The notes: generated by a model not told the origin, from the letters alone. Counted from the first letter of the stretch, positions 27,987-36,400 are shown. The stretch is 64,000 nucleotides of DNA from Halalkalicoccus sp. CGA53 (GCF_036429475.1 NZ_CP144124.1:1-64000), one strand, 5' to 3'. Numbers and translations are program-made.

Positions 27987-28001
27987 AACCCAGCCGTCGC
28001 G
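27987..28001 (+). repeat. AACCCAGCCGTCGCG repeat, copy 1
   Basis: Shared with 29042-29065 and 30308-30330. This copy directly precedes the ATG at 28009 and lacks the CCTCCGGCG extension. Confidence 0.7.
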
Positions 28002-28008
28002 TCCCACT

Positions 28009-28332
28009 ATGAGCGAATCACCCGCCCTAGGATCTAACGTAAGTTCATATACGAAGACCGGACCACCTGGGTCGATGAATCGAGATCGACGTCGGCCCGA
28101 CTACCGACCGCCCGAGCCCCCGATCGACTGGCACGAACAAGACTGGTTGCTCATCCTCCAGGCGCTCGATTGCCACGCCCTCGAAGGCCACCTCACCGAG
28201 GGCGAAGAGCTCCGCGCCTACCAGCTCGTCGAGTCGATCGCCCGGATGCACGGCAGCCGTTCGCTTGGGGCCATTCGACGGCGGAACCTGAGATACTTCG
28301 AACAGTACGTCCGTCGCGAACCGACCTCGTGA
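28009..28332 (+). CDS. hypothetical protein, helical, basic/acidic
   Basis: A 107-residue protein with a disordered Arg/Pro-rich start (NRDRRRPDYRPPEPPIDWHE) and a helical rest (DWLLILQALDCHALEGHLTE; ELRAYQLVESIARMH). It has strong GC-rich haloarchaeal codon use, unlike the flanking DNA, so it is a real gene. No family recognised. It sits seven bases after one copy of the CCCAGCCGTCGCG repeat. Confidence 0.6.
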   Translation: MSESPALGSNVSSYTKTGPPGSMNRDRRRPDYRPPEPPIDWHEQDWLLILQALDCHALEGHLTEGEELRAYQLVESIARMHGSRSLGAIRRRNLRYFEQYVRREPTS

Positions 28333-28563
28333 GCAAAGCAGGAGGTCACCAGGACTCGGATTAATTAGGGCCGGTTTGTCGACATCACGGAGATGGGAGA
28401 ATCACTTCTGGCTTGCAGATTGTACAAAATATTGAGGGCGCTTTTGATCTTACGGGAAATAAGAGAGCGAAAGTAGCCAACATGTTACAAAACTATTGAG
28501 GGAATTTAAAAGGTCTTCGTATTCAGAGGGTAAAGTTATTTAGATAGGGGTTCCTTCAATGTT

Positions 28564-28580
28564 GCTGGATAACATCCAGC
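28564..28580. other. hairpin GCTGGAT-AAC-ATCCAGC
   Basis: Perfect 7-bp stem with a 3-base loop. A second hairpin with the same CTGGAT/ATCCAG stem and loop CACT occurs at 28895-28910, so the pair is unlikely to be accidental. Confidence 0.6.
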
Positions 28581-28596
28581 TGGGAAAGTTAGAAGA

Positions 28597-28659
28597 CCAC
28601 TCTGCTTCCCACCGAGATGAGCTCACGTGCCTCTGAGCAGCACCGGGGAAGCAGAGTGG
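28597..28659. repeat. 14-bp perfect inverted repeat, CCACTCTGCTTCCC
   Basis: CCACTCTGCTTCCC at 28597-28610 and its reverse complement GGGAAGCAGAGTGG at 28646-28659 are separated by 35 bases. The long stem in a non-coding segment could be a recombination or replication site. Confidence 0.7.
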
Positions 28660-29041
28660 AGCATTATCCTAACAGCAGCGAGCCAGTCACATGGTGGTGG
28701 TGGTGGTGGTGTGGTTCGCTGTCAATCTCCGACACCCTACAGCCTTGAAGACGGCGACCTAACGATGATTCACAGATACAGCACGAAGAGCCCTCTCAAC
28801 TCCCAGGCACACTCGTCGTTAAGTCAACCATCTGACTTGATCGGTTTCGTATAAAGGGAAAAAGCCCAAGTAGTCAAGCGTTGCTCTCCGAATGCTGGAT
28901 CACTATCCAGTAAGGAAGACGGCTGTCGACTTCCTGCACAGAGGCACATGGGTCAGATCCGCACCCACTATCCCAGCACCAGGGTAGCGGCGCGGGTTTT
29001 CATTTTTTTGACCAGGCCCCCACCACCATTATCACCACCGA

Positions 29042-29065
29042 AACCCAGCCGTCGCGCCTCCGGCG
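29042..29065 (+). repeat. CCCAGCCGTCGCG repeat, copy 2
   Basis: AACCCAGCCGTCGCG followed by CCTCCGGCG. It is preceded by a CACC-rich stretch (CACCACCATTATCACCACCG), as copy 1 is preceded by ACCATCACCG. Confidence 0.7.
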
Positions 29066-29119
29066 CTCTAACTGGACGTATTTGACGTTTCCTTGTCGGT
29101 GCCCAAAAATCGTACCTAA

Positions 29120-29235
29120 TATGTTAGTAGAATACTGTCAATTGTGTACTCTGAGCTATGAAAAAGGTCTACAAAGCTCTACACCCTATTGTCATTTTAA
29201 TGGATGAACCAGATATAACCCCACGAGCGGCAGAA
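29120..29235 (+). repeat. duplicated leader segment, copy 1
   Basis: This block, including TACCTAATATGTTAGTA, then GAGCTATGAAAAAGGTCTAC and CTCTACACCC, aligns base for base with few changes to 29645-29765. Each copy precedes a small gene. Copy 1 reads in frame as a 26-codon extension of the following HTH gene. Confidence 0.65.
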
Positions 29236-29472
29236 ATGAGCACCAAAGCGTCCTACAATCACACCGAAGTGGCGATCGACGACCTCCCGACTGAACTCGA
29301 ATCGTCCGGCTCAAAGCTCGTCTACCTTTACCTTGACCTCACCGGCGACGCGACGATCAACGAACTCGAAGCGACGCTGGGGATGAGGAAACTCGCGCTC
29401 TACCCGGTCCTCGACACACTCTCGGCGGCGGGCCTCGTCGAGCGTGACGGCGAGGCGTTCACCGCGGCCTGA
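29236..29472 (+). CDS. small winged-helix DNA-binding protein (78 aa)
   Basis: From ATG 29236: MSTKASYNHTEVAIDDLPTE, then SKLVYLYLDLTGDATINELE and a recognition-helix region TLGMRKLALYPVLDTLSAAG with the wing LVERDGEAFTA. This is the winged-helix core found in TrmB/ArsR-like and haloarchaeal viral regulators. The frame is open to ATG 29158 through a block duplicated upstream of the next gene; 29236 is preferred because family-like sequence begins there. Confidence 0.65.
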   Translation: MSTKASYNHTEVAIDDLPTELESSGSKLVYLYLDLTGDATINELEATLGMRKLALYPVLDTLSAAGLVERDGEAFTAA

Positions 29473-29644
29473 ACCGATCTAGACGGCTCTCTTTCCCGGT
29501 CCTCCGATCACCTTGAGCATGTACACCGTCTCACTCAGCGCCGTTCACCGTCTCGATGTCGAATACTCCGACCAGTACACTCAGCATAAACGGACCCTAG
29601 ACGAGAAATCACGCGCGATACGCTGTCGATGCTCTCCAAGAAAT

Positions 29645-29729
29645 GTACCCAATATATTACTAAAACAACATCATGTGTACTGTTCCAAGTTATGAAAAGG
29701 CCTACAAAACTCTACAATCTATTTCCATT
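29645..29729 (+). repeat. duplicated leader segment, copy 2
   Basis: TACCCAATATATTACTA, then CAAGTTATGAAAAGGCCTAC and ATGGGCCAGATACAACAAGC (into the coding region), parallel to 29120-29235. Both copies carry an AT-rich box and the peptide-like reading KAYKTL / KVYKAL. Confidence 0.65.
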
Positions 29730-30233
29730 ATGGTGGATGGGCCAGATACAACAAGCCGAGAGCGGGAGGCAGTCCTCTACATGCGATCGGTTGCACCGTA
29801 CGGCATCAATGGCATTCAAGAAGAGACGATCGAGCGGTTAGAACACCTTACAGACGACACCAGACTCGGTTCAGTCGACTATGAGATATGGGGGCACAAT
29901 ATTCCAGTCGACGACTCCACGACAGCCATCAAGAAGGTCTATGATGAGTTCGAGGAGTGGGCCGACGAGCACGGGTACTCACTCGCACCAGCATTTCACG
30001 TTCGAGAGACAGAGACGATAGTCTCCGAGCGATCACACACCGTCATCAGTGTCCCGTTACTCTGTCTCGGAGTGTATGACGACCACGGAATTGAGGCCGT
30101 CTTCCCGTGTTCTGACGACGAGCGGACCTACACGCTCGAGGATGGACTCCGTGCACTCGAATCCGGAGACGTTGATTCACTCATTGAGCGATCACTTACC
30201 GAACAGGAAATTCGCAGTCGACCACACCAGTAA
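29730..30233 (+). CDS. haloarchaeal HTH-domain family protein
   Basis: A 167-residue protein. The first part (YMRSVAPYGINGIQEETIER and LEHLTDD) is a short helical region, followed by DYEIWGHNIPVDDSTTAIKK, DEFEEWADEHGYSLAPAFHV and ISVPLLCLGVYDDHGIEAVF with PCSDDERTYTLEDGLRALES. This arrangement (WG..., W(A/...)...SLAPxF, PxLxLxxY, PCSD) is typical of a common haloarchaeal family annotated as HTH domain-containing. Function unknown, probably regulatory. ATG 29730 is chosen; the frame is open to 29673 through the duplicated leader. Confidence 0.65.
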   Translation: MVDGPDTTSREREAVLYMRSVAPYGINGIQEETIERLEHLTDDTRLGSVDYEIWGHNIPVDDSTTAIKKVYDEFEEWADEHGYSLAPAFHVRETETIVSERSHTVISVPLLCLGVYDDHGIEAVFPCSDDERTYTLEDGLRALESGDVDSLIERSLTEQEIRSRPHQ

Positions 30234-30307
30234 ACCAAAACGGAGCCAGGATCGAAGGTTCTGAGTGAGGGTTCCGTAAGTCTCCCGAAGATTCGACTGC
30301 CACTGCC

Positions 30308-30330
30308 ACCCAGCCGTCGCGCCTCCGGCG
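30308..30330 (+). repeat. CCCAGCCGTCGCG repeat, copy 3
   Basis: ACCCAGCCGTCGCG followed by CCTCCGGCG, identical in its core to copy 2. It lies between convergent genes. A related CCTCGCGCTCCCGGCGC occurs near 30959. Confidence 0.7.
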
Positions 30331-30406
30331 AAACGTGTACGACCGGCACCTCCCGTCCCGATTCTTACCAAAACAGCCCTTCGATCACCGCCGCGCAGCG
30401 GCGGAC

Positions 30407-30724
30407 TCACACCCAGTCATCAGGGAGTTCATCCGCGTGATCGGCCATCAGTTCGAGCAACGGCTTGATCTCATCAAATCGCGGGCCTCTCACCACTTCG
30501 TGATTCTCCTCATCCCAGCGGATGAATCCTGACTCTTCCAATTTAGGGAGATGGGTGTGGAACATCTCGGTCTGTAAGATTTCAAATTCCTTCTCACCCA
30601 CGTGAACCTCCTCCGGGATATGGATCTCCTCGTCGTGCTGGGGGTTATGCTCCAACAGCGCCATCAATACCCGTCGACGGTGAATATCCAACAGCGCATC
30701 AAGTGCCTCATCGACCATACTCAA
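30407..30724 (-). CDS. winged-helix regulator (DUF7344/ArsR-like)
   Basis: A 105-residue protein: LDALLDIHRRRVLMALLEHN is the typical first helix pair of the haloarchaeal DUF7344-type winged helix, and MFHTHLPKLEESGFIRWDEE with NHEVVRGPRFDEIKPLLEL gives the recognition helix and wing. It should act as a DNA-binding regulator. Overall negative charge is high. It is convergent to the HTH-family gene before it. The 400 bases beyond (30725-31121) have no supported gene. Confidence 0.75.
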   Translation of the reverse strand: MSMVDEALDALLDIHRRRVLMALLEHNPQHDEEIHIPEEVHVGEKEFEILQTEMFHTHLPKLEESGFIRWDEENHEVVRGPRFDEIKPLLELMADHADELPDDWV

Positions 30725-31121
30725 AGTCGGGAGAAAAACCCGCTTAGGTTTAATGGGTGTATGTCTTAATATGCATCTTTAATTATCAGCATTATATCGT
30801 ATTTGATCCAAAGTCAGGTTCGAGATCGGTGAGACGGGTTGCGTCACGGACGCGGATTCTCCCGTCGGCACGGACGACAGTGCTGGCCGTATTATTTTTG
30901 TTGCATCGAGATGGTGTTGGTGGAATGTTTTGAAGAGACACGCATAGATACATGTCTGCCCTCGCGCTCCCGGCGCTCTGCCAGGTAAGGTATCCTCGAG
31001 CGTCTGACGTACTTGATAACTCTCTCTCTCCGAGGTGTGTCACATGGTTCAGTGAACGTCGGAGTTTACTCCAAACCCCGACGTTCGTACCCGGACACCA
31101 GACCACCTCTTAGAAAAACCA

Positions 31122-31751
31122 TGTCGACGACACACACTGACGTAAGAATTCCCGACATTCAACACACCGATAGGCCGCGTCCGTACCTGGTTGAAACCCG
31201 AGCAGGTCGGCTGACTCCGAGACGTCTGTCTCACCGACGCCGTCCCGACGTACCTACAGGATCGTAACGAGGCGATCGTCGCCCTGCTCTATGACGCCGG
31301 CCTTCGCGCCGGCGAGGTGTGCGCTCTCGACGTAGACTACGTCGATTTAGGAGTCGGAACCGTGTACCTCCTGAGCCGGATTCAGAAAGGCACGTCCCCA
31401 CCGGCGACACTCGAGTTCGCGCCCGACACCCTCCGCCTACTCCGGCGATACCTTCGCGACCGCTGGAAAGACACCGACGCCCTGTTTCCTACGCGCTCGA
31501 GCGACCGCCTTACCACTCGGTCGCTCCAGCGCCTCGTCGAAAAGCTCGCGACCGAGGCCGACGTCCCGCCCCTGGTAGCCGGCGGCGGTGTCGGTGAGCC
31601 CGATAACGTCACCCCTCACACCCTTCGCCACTCGGTCGCCTATCGGATTATCCAGGTCGACGGCGGCCGCCTTGAGGCCGTGCAACTCCGGTTACGTCAT
31701 GCGAACCGACAGACTACCGATCAAATATACAGCCACCTCGTCCCGAGGTGA
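31122..31751 (+). pseudogene. tyrosine recombinase/integrase, broken near the N-terminus
   Basis: Starts MSTTHTDVRIPDIQHTDRPR, then a frameshift near 31180 and an in-frame TGA at about 31219 (LKPEQVG*LRDVCLTDAVPT), then an open catalytic domain. The domain has GLRAGEVCALDVDY (Arg I), RIQKGTSPPATL (beta-hairpin Lys), TPHTLRHSVAYRII (HxxR), LRLRHANRQTTDQIYSHLV (His and nucleophile Tyr). The catalytic residues all survive. Family style is that of haloarchaeal viral/plasmid integrases. It marks one end of the element at 27-31.8 kb. Confidence 0.85.
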
Positions 31752-31936
31752 AAATCAGATGCTCAACCGAATAGGAACGGACCGATTATAGGTAGCTGGA
31801 GAACAAGCGGCTCGCCGTAAAGAAGCCAATGTCCGACCAGATTGAGTGCTCTTCCTCTCGATAGCCAACGAGAGCGCTCCATAGCTACCTTGGAGACGAA
31901 AGCGGCTTAGACTCCCGCGGTCAAGGGTAATGGTGA

Positions 31937-32596
31937 ATGCGTATCGTCGCTCACCGCGGCTGCGCCCATCAGTACCCGGAGAACACGATCGGCGCGGTCC
32001 GGGCGTGTTCGCCGCACGTCGACATGATCGAAGTCGACGTCCGTCGGTGTGGCTCTGGCGAACTCGTCGTCTTCCACGATCAGAACCTCTCGCGACTCGC
32101 CGGCGTCAACCTCCGGGTTGACGCCACGGACTACGCCGAGCTCTCGCGGTACACGGTCCTCGACTCGGACGAACCGATCCCCACGCTCGCAGACCTTCTC
32201 CGGGTGACTCCCCCACACGTCGGGCTCAACCTCGAACTCAAGCGGGCCGGGATGGCAAGCGACGTCCTCCGCGCGATCGACGGGATAGAGAACGAACTCG
32301 TCCTCTCCTCGTTCGTCCCGGACGCGCTGTGGGAGGTACGCGACCGGAACGACTCCGTGGGGCTCGCGCCCATCTTCGTCGACTGGCCAGATGAGTACCT
32401 CGACCTGGCGATCGAGCTCGACGCGATCATGGTTCACCCGCAGTATGAACTCTGTTTAAAGGGGGATATTGTCGACCGCGCCGCGGAGCACGACCTGGAG
32501 GTGGACGCCTGGTGCGTCTCGACGCTCTCGCAGGCCCGGGCGCTCACCGCAGCGGGCATCGACGGGGTAATCACCGATCGCTGGGACTTCTTCTAG
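31937..32596 (+). CDS. ugpQ: glycerophosphodiester phosphodiesterase
   Basis: A 219-residue GDPD-fold TIM barrel that hydrolyses glycerophosphodiesters to an alcohol and glycerol phosphate. Key motifs are AHRGCAHQYPENTIGAV (catalytic His with Glu), MIEVDVRRCGSGELVVFHDQ (metal-binding Glu and Asp plus second catalytic His), LNLELKRAG, and the C-terminal VDAWCVSTLSQARALTAAGI with DGVITDRWDF. No signal peptide, so cytoplasmic. Complete and intact, of normal length for short archaeal members. Confidence 0.9.
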   Translation: MRIVAHRGCAHQYPENTIGAVRACSPHVDMIEVDVRRCGSGELVVFHDQNLSRLAGVNLRVDATDYAELSRYTVLDSDEPIPTLADLLRVTPPHVGLNLELKRAGMASDVLRAIDGIENELVLSSFVPDALWEVRDRNDSVGLAPIFVDWPDEYLDLAIELDAIMVHPQYELCLKGDIVDRAAEHDLEVDAWCVSTLSQARALTAAGIDGVITDRWDFF

Positions 32597-32670
32597 CGTG
32601 AGCGAGCCGCGACCAAGTAGGGTATCCAGTAAAGTATTCCTGTTTCCCCAATAACGGACTCACAGACGCG

Positions 32671-34092
32671 ATGAAACTCGAGTTCGACGACGGAACACTC
32701 CTCCTTCGCGGAGTCACTGAAACGGTTCCATTCATGGAGTGGGATGACCGCGTCGATGAGTACCGTGCCCAAGCATACCGGTATCGGGAGCTGCTCGAAT
32801 GGGCTGGAACGTGGGTTGAGACACACGGACAGGAAGCTGATAACGCCGAACAGCGAACGCTTCAGCAGGGATTCGAGGACGCCGCTCGCCGGTATCCCGA
32901 TCTCGACCTTACACCAGCCCTCCATATCGAACCGCGTGACTACCAGCAAGCTGCCCTTGATGCCTGGATCGCCCACGGACGTCGGGGCAGCGTCGTCCTT
33001 CCGACAGGGAGCGGGAAGACGTTCCTCGGGCTTCAAGCGATCGCTGATGCCGGCGTCAGCGCACTCGTTGTGACGCCGACGATCGACCTGATGAACCAGT
33101 GGCACGCCACGCTCACTAACGCCTTCGGCGACCAGCTGCGAGACCCGATCGGCGTCCTTGGCGGTGGCTCTCACGAGGTCACTGCGATTACCGTCACCAC
33201 CTACGACAGCGCGTATCGCTATATCAACGAGTACGGCGATCGATTCGGGTTGCTCGTCGTCGACGAGGAACACCACCTCCCCGCTCCGACCTACCAGCTG
33301 ATTCCAGAGATGACGATCGCACCGTATCGACTCGGGCTGACCGCGACCTACGAGCGCCCGGACGGGAAACACGAACTCTTAGAGGACCTTATCGGACCGG
33401 TGGTCTACCGCGAAAGCGTCGACGAACTCGCCGGTGAGTACCTCAGCGAGTACGAGACGATCCACATGTCGATCGACCTCACGTCCGACGAACGTTCAGA
33501 GTACGACAAAGAGTACCAGATCTATCGAGATTATGTCGACAGCCACGAGTTCGACCTCTGGAAAGCAGAGGGATATGCCGAGTTCCTCAAGCGGACCTCC
33601 TACGACCCAGAGGGACGACGGGCACTCATCGCCAAACAACGAGCCGAGCGGATCGCCCGCACGGCCTCGAAGAAGCTCGACACGCTTGATAACCTGATCA
33701 AGCGTCACCACGACGACCGCGCTATCATCTTCACCGCGAACAACGACTTCGCCTACGACATCTCCCAGGAGTTCATCATCCCCTGTATTACCCACCAGAC
33801 CAAAACCGAGGAACGCACCGAGATCCTCGACCGATTCCGATCCGGCGAGTACTCGATGCTCGTCACGTCGCAAGTTCTCGACGAGGGGATCGACGTACCC
33901 GCTGCGAACGTCGGGATCATCCTTTCGGGGAGTGCCTCGAAACGCCAGTACGCCCAGCGACTTGGCCGAATCCTGCGACCGACGGACGATCGACAGCCGG
34001 CACGCCTCTACGAGATCATCTCGGAGGATACGATGGAGACGTACGTCTCCCAACGCCGCCGTGAGGGGGTGAGTATGAGTGCTAACGGCTAA
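32671..34092 (+). CDS. xpb: XPB/Rad25-type DNA helicase
   Basis: A 473-residue SF2 helicase. Walker A is PTGSGKT near residue 114, motif II VVDEEHHLP, motif III GLTATYERPDG, and motifs V/VI TSQVLDEGIDVPAANVGII and QYAQRLGRILRP. An N-terminal damage-recognition-like region (~85 residues) precedes the first RecA domain. In canonical XPB the residues after TATL carry an RED triplet; here the matching spot reads ERPD. It overlaps its partner gene by 14 bp. XPB and Bax1 work together in opening and cutting damaged DNA. Confidence 0.9.
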   Translation: MKLEFDDGTLLLRGVTETVPFMEWDDRVDEYRAQAYRYRELLEWAGTWVETHGQEADNAEQRTLQQGFEDAARRYPDLDLTPALHIEPRDYQQAALDAWIAHGRRGSVVLPTGSGKTFLGLQAIADAGVSALVVTPTIDLMNQWHATLTNAFGDQLRDPIGVLGGGSHEVTAITVTTYDSAYRYINEYGDRFGLLVVDEEHHLPAPTYQLIPEMTIAPYRLGLTATYERPDGKHELLEDLIGPVVYRESVDELAGEYLSEYETIHMSIDLTSDERSEYDKEYQIYRDYVDSHEFDLWKAEGYAEFLKRTSYDPEGRRALIAKQRAERIARTASKKLDTLDNLIKRHHDDRAIIFTANNDFAYDISQEFIIPCITHQTKTEERTEILDRFRSGEYSMLVTSQVLDEGIDVPAANVGIILSGSASKRQYAQRLGRILRPTDDRQPARLYEIISEDTMETYVSQRRREGVSMSANG

Positions 34093-35464
34093 TCTCGCGC
34101 GCTCGCGCACGACTGATGAGGAAGTGACGCCGTTGTTCATCGACCCGGCCGACGAACGCTACCGGCAGACCGCCCGAGAGCTCATCGAACTGTTCGAGGC
34201 GCATCTCGAGGAAACGAAGGGTGACCTCGAGGACGCGATCGACGAACTGACCGTCGCGGATACCGACTACAAGATCGTTCAAGGGCTAGCGAAACTCCTG
34301 AAAGACGAGTGTGAATTCGAGGTCGTCTCGCCGGTCGAGCCGCGCGAGATCCGTCGACGACTGTTCGAGAGAGCTAACGAACGATATCCGATCGTCCGCC
34401 AGCCAACGCTCGGCGAGGACACCCAGAAGCTGGAGGTGTATAGCGGGGTCGCCGATTCGTTGGGTATCTCGCTCGAAGAGTGTTATCGGGGGATGTACGC
34501 CGATCTAGAGGACAACAAGCGTCTCGTCCGGATCGGGACGCGAACTGCCGAGAAGTATGCCGATGCTGGTATTGGTGATGAGGGGACAGCAGCGTCGACA
34601 TCGACGACTTCGCTGACCGGCAGTAGCTCCGAAGAGTACGAACACACGGATCTCACCGTCGACTGGTTGTTAACCCGGTATAATCTCGCGCTCGCACAGG
34701 CAGTACTCTACAATGCGACGGAGATGCGCATTCGCGTGTGGGATCACTTCGGGACAGTGTTCAGCTACGTGAAGCTGTTCGGGCTAATGCACCGCATCTA
34801 CCCGATCGACGCCGATGGCAAGCGCGTCGGGAGTACCGATCAGGCTGCAGGGTACGAGGCCGTGCTCGATGGACCGGCATCGCTGTTTTCGCAATCACAG
34901 AAGTACGGGATCCGAATGGCGAACTTCCTCCCGGCGCTCCCGCTCTGTGATCGGTGGGAGATGGCCGCCGAGATCCTTATCGACGAGACACTCGGAGAGA
35001 CGCGCCAGTTCACATTGGATCATACCGACGGGCTGGATTCGCATTACAGCGCCGGGAAGCGCTTCGATAGCGACGTCGAACGGACGCTCGCCCAGAAGTG
35101 GGAACGAGCAACGACGGAGTGGGAGTTAGTGCGAGAGGACGATGTGTTCGACCTCGGTGCAGAGGTGATGATACCCGATTTTGCGATCGAACATCCGGAT
35201 GGTCGTCGAGCGATCCTCGAGGTCGTTGGATTCTGGACCCCCGAGTATCTGGACTCGAAGCTGGAGAAGATCCGGCAGGTAGACGCGGACAACTTCATTC
35301 TCGCTGTCTCAGAGCGCTTGGATTGTTCCAGTGAGGAGTTCGGGAGCGCTGCCGATCGCGTGCTGTGGTTCAAGACCGGGATTCACGTCTACGACGTGGT
35401 TGAGCTGGCTGAGACGTACGCCAGTCAGGCTGAACCAACGGCGACGACTGAGATCGATACCTAA
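34079..35464 (+). CDS. bax1: Bax1-type nuclease, partner of XPB (DUF790)
   Basis: A 461-residue protein, GTG start inside the end of xpb, with GAGGGGGTGAG just upstream as binding site. The N-terminal helical domain interacts with XPB in the family. The middle has LTRYNLALAQAVLYNATEMR, the Bax1 hallmark. The C-terminal PD-(D/E)xK nuclease is seen in MIPDFAIEHPDGRRAILEVV with FWTPEYLDSKLEKI. It is a structure-specific endonuclease in nucleotide-excision-like repair. It is intact and cotranslated with the helicase. Confidence 0.9.
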   Translation: MLTANLARSRTTDEEVTPLFIDPADERYRQTARELIELFEAHLEETKGDLEDAIDELTVADTDYKIVQGLAKLLKDECEFEVVSPVEPREIRRRLFERANERYPIVRQPTLGEDTQKLEVYSGVADSLGISLEECYRGMYADLEDNKRLVRIGTRTAEKYADAGIGDEGTAASTSTTSLTGSSSEEYEHTDLTVDWLLTRYNLALAQAVLYNATEMRIRVWDHFGTVFSYVKLFGLMHRIYPIDADGKRVGSTDQAAGYEAVLDGPASLFSQSQKYGIRMANFLPALPLCDRWEMAAEILIDETLGETRQFTLDHTDGLDSHYSAGKRFDSDVERTLAQKWERATTEWELVREDDVFDLGAEVMIPDFAIEHPDGRRAILEVVGFWTPEYLDSKLEKIRQVDADNFILAVSERLDCSSEEFGSAADRVLWFKTGIHVYDVVELAETYASQAEPTATTEIDT

Positions 35465-35522
35465 AGGAACAGACGTATTACCCGTACGTGAGCTCGATCG
35501 CCATAGAGACATGGTTATTCCA

Positions 35523-35568
35523 CCTTGTGCAACAATGGCGATGGGTTAAGCAGTGGATGTTGCACAAG
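35523..35568. repeat. 12-bp inverted repeat CCTTGTGCAACA; possible IS terminus
   Basis: CCTTGTGCAACA and TGTTGCACAAGG are perfect inverted copies 22 bases apart just after bax1, and are followed by GTTCTGTGAATAGAGCC. This text resembles ends of haloarchaeal insertion sequences, so it may be a solo scar. It could also serve as a transcription terminator stem. Confidence 0.45.
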
Positions 35569-35611
35569 GTTCTGTGAATAGAGCCAAGCCCTTCGCTCTC
35601 GAAAGCTCAGT

Positions 35612-35848
35612 ATGTCGAAATCGATGGTCGAGCGTGTCCATTCGACCGTCTACTACAACGCGGGCGAACCGGAGGGAATTTCTGATGCGATCGACGCGAC
35701 CCACATTCGGGTGATCCTCTGTGCGAACGGGGGATATGACTCCTGGAAGGTGAACAAAGGAATCATCGAAGCACTGGAAACAGGACTCATTCATGAGGTC
35801 GATGGAGGCTATCGTTCCGCGATCCATCCGAGAGAATCTCGATCCTGA
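35612..35848 (+). CDS. hypothetical protein (78 aa)
   Basis: MSKSMVERVHSTVYYNAGEP, then IDATHIRVILCANGGYDSWK and VNKGIIEALETGLIHEVDGG. A compact soluble protein with alternating strand and helix character; no motif recognised. Codon use is ordinary for the group. It could be a short regulator or a fragment of a larger gene. Confidence 0.4.
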   Translation: MSKSMVERVHSTVYYNAGEPEGISDAIDATHIRVILCANGGYDSWKVNKGIIEALETGLIHEVDGGYRSAIHPRESRS

Positions 35849-35997
35849 GGACTTATCGAGATTAGTAGAGCAATCCACACTTCCGCTTCAGTGCTCTTGA
35901 AGGGCTGATAGATATGCGATGCTGGATACACCGCGCGAATGTGGCACAAATTGAGAGACGATCTGCGAAGGGTAGTGATCGCTCAGTACAGGCAACG

Positions 35998-36005
35998 TAT
36001 AAAGC
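35998..36005 (+). promoter_or_regulatory. TATA box for the 60-aa membrane protein
   Basis: GTATAAAG lies about 24-31 bases before ATG 36029, the spacing of a leaderless transcript. Confidence 0.6.
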
Positions 36006-36028
36006 GTTCTGTCACTAAAAATGCTACC

Positions 36029-36211
36029 ATGAACAGTGTTGATGTTCTAAAGATTGGGAGCGGTATTCTCATTGGGCTCATTTTCGCAACGATCGCAAGC
36101 TGGCGTACTGGTGTTGACCTCCAACTTCTCATTTTAGGAGTTGTGATGGCTCTAATTGTTGCAGGTGTCGTACTCTATCTACTCGGAAAAGTTCCAGCCA
36201 CCAGTTCATAA
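36029..36211 (+). CDS. small two-helix membrane protein (60 aa)
   Basis: From ATG 36029 the product has two hydrophobic helices, IGSGILIGLIFATIASW and LLILGVVMALIVAGVVLYLL, joined by a short RTGVDLQ loop. No family recognised. The longer frame from 35939 adds a basic stretch upstream of the promoter and is unlikely. Confidence 0.55.
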   Translation: MNSVDVLKIGSGILIGLIFATIASWRTGVDLQLLILGVVMALIVAGVVLYLLGKVPATSS

Positions 36212-36400
36212 GCAGTCTTCAGCGAAGGGGGTGTTTCATACTGTATTCTATCTGAAGAATGGGATTTCAACAGAGCCGAATAGTGTATACCCACACCTAC
36301 TTCCCGTAGTCGTCCATACGGAATGAGCGAAGCATGCAGATACAACACGTGGATGAGTTGTTCTCTCGGCCGGTTGCGGAGCACATCCAGAGGTACGAAG

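Larger units (their letters stand above)
28333..29157. other. 825-base non-coding segment with hairpins, inverted and direct repeats
   Basis: No convincing gene. It contains two related direct repeats (TGTACAAAATATTGAGGG at 28421 and TGTTACAAAACTATTGAGGG at 28483), hairpins with a CTGGAT/ATCCAG stem at 28564-28580 and 28895-28910, a 14-bp perfect inverted repeat at 28597/28646, a (TGG)n run near 28692, and a CCCAGCCGTCGCG copy at 29042. A 75-codon frame at 28627 runs through the (TGG)n tract and is not credible. Confidence 0.6.

Noticed and set aside
28627-28854. 75-codon ORF with a run of glycines
   Set aside because: The glycine run comes from a (TGG)n tract and the frame crosses an inverted repeat; no coding character.
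32593-33372. 259-codon minus-strand ORF opposite the helicase
   Set aside because: It is antisense to the XPB-type helicase motifs; no family-like sequence.
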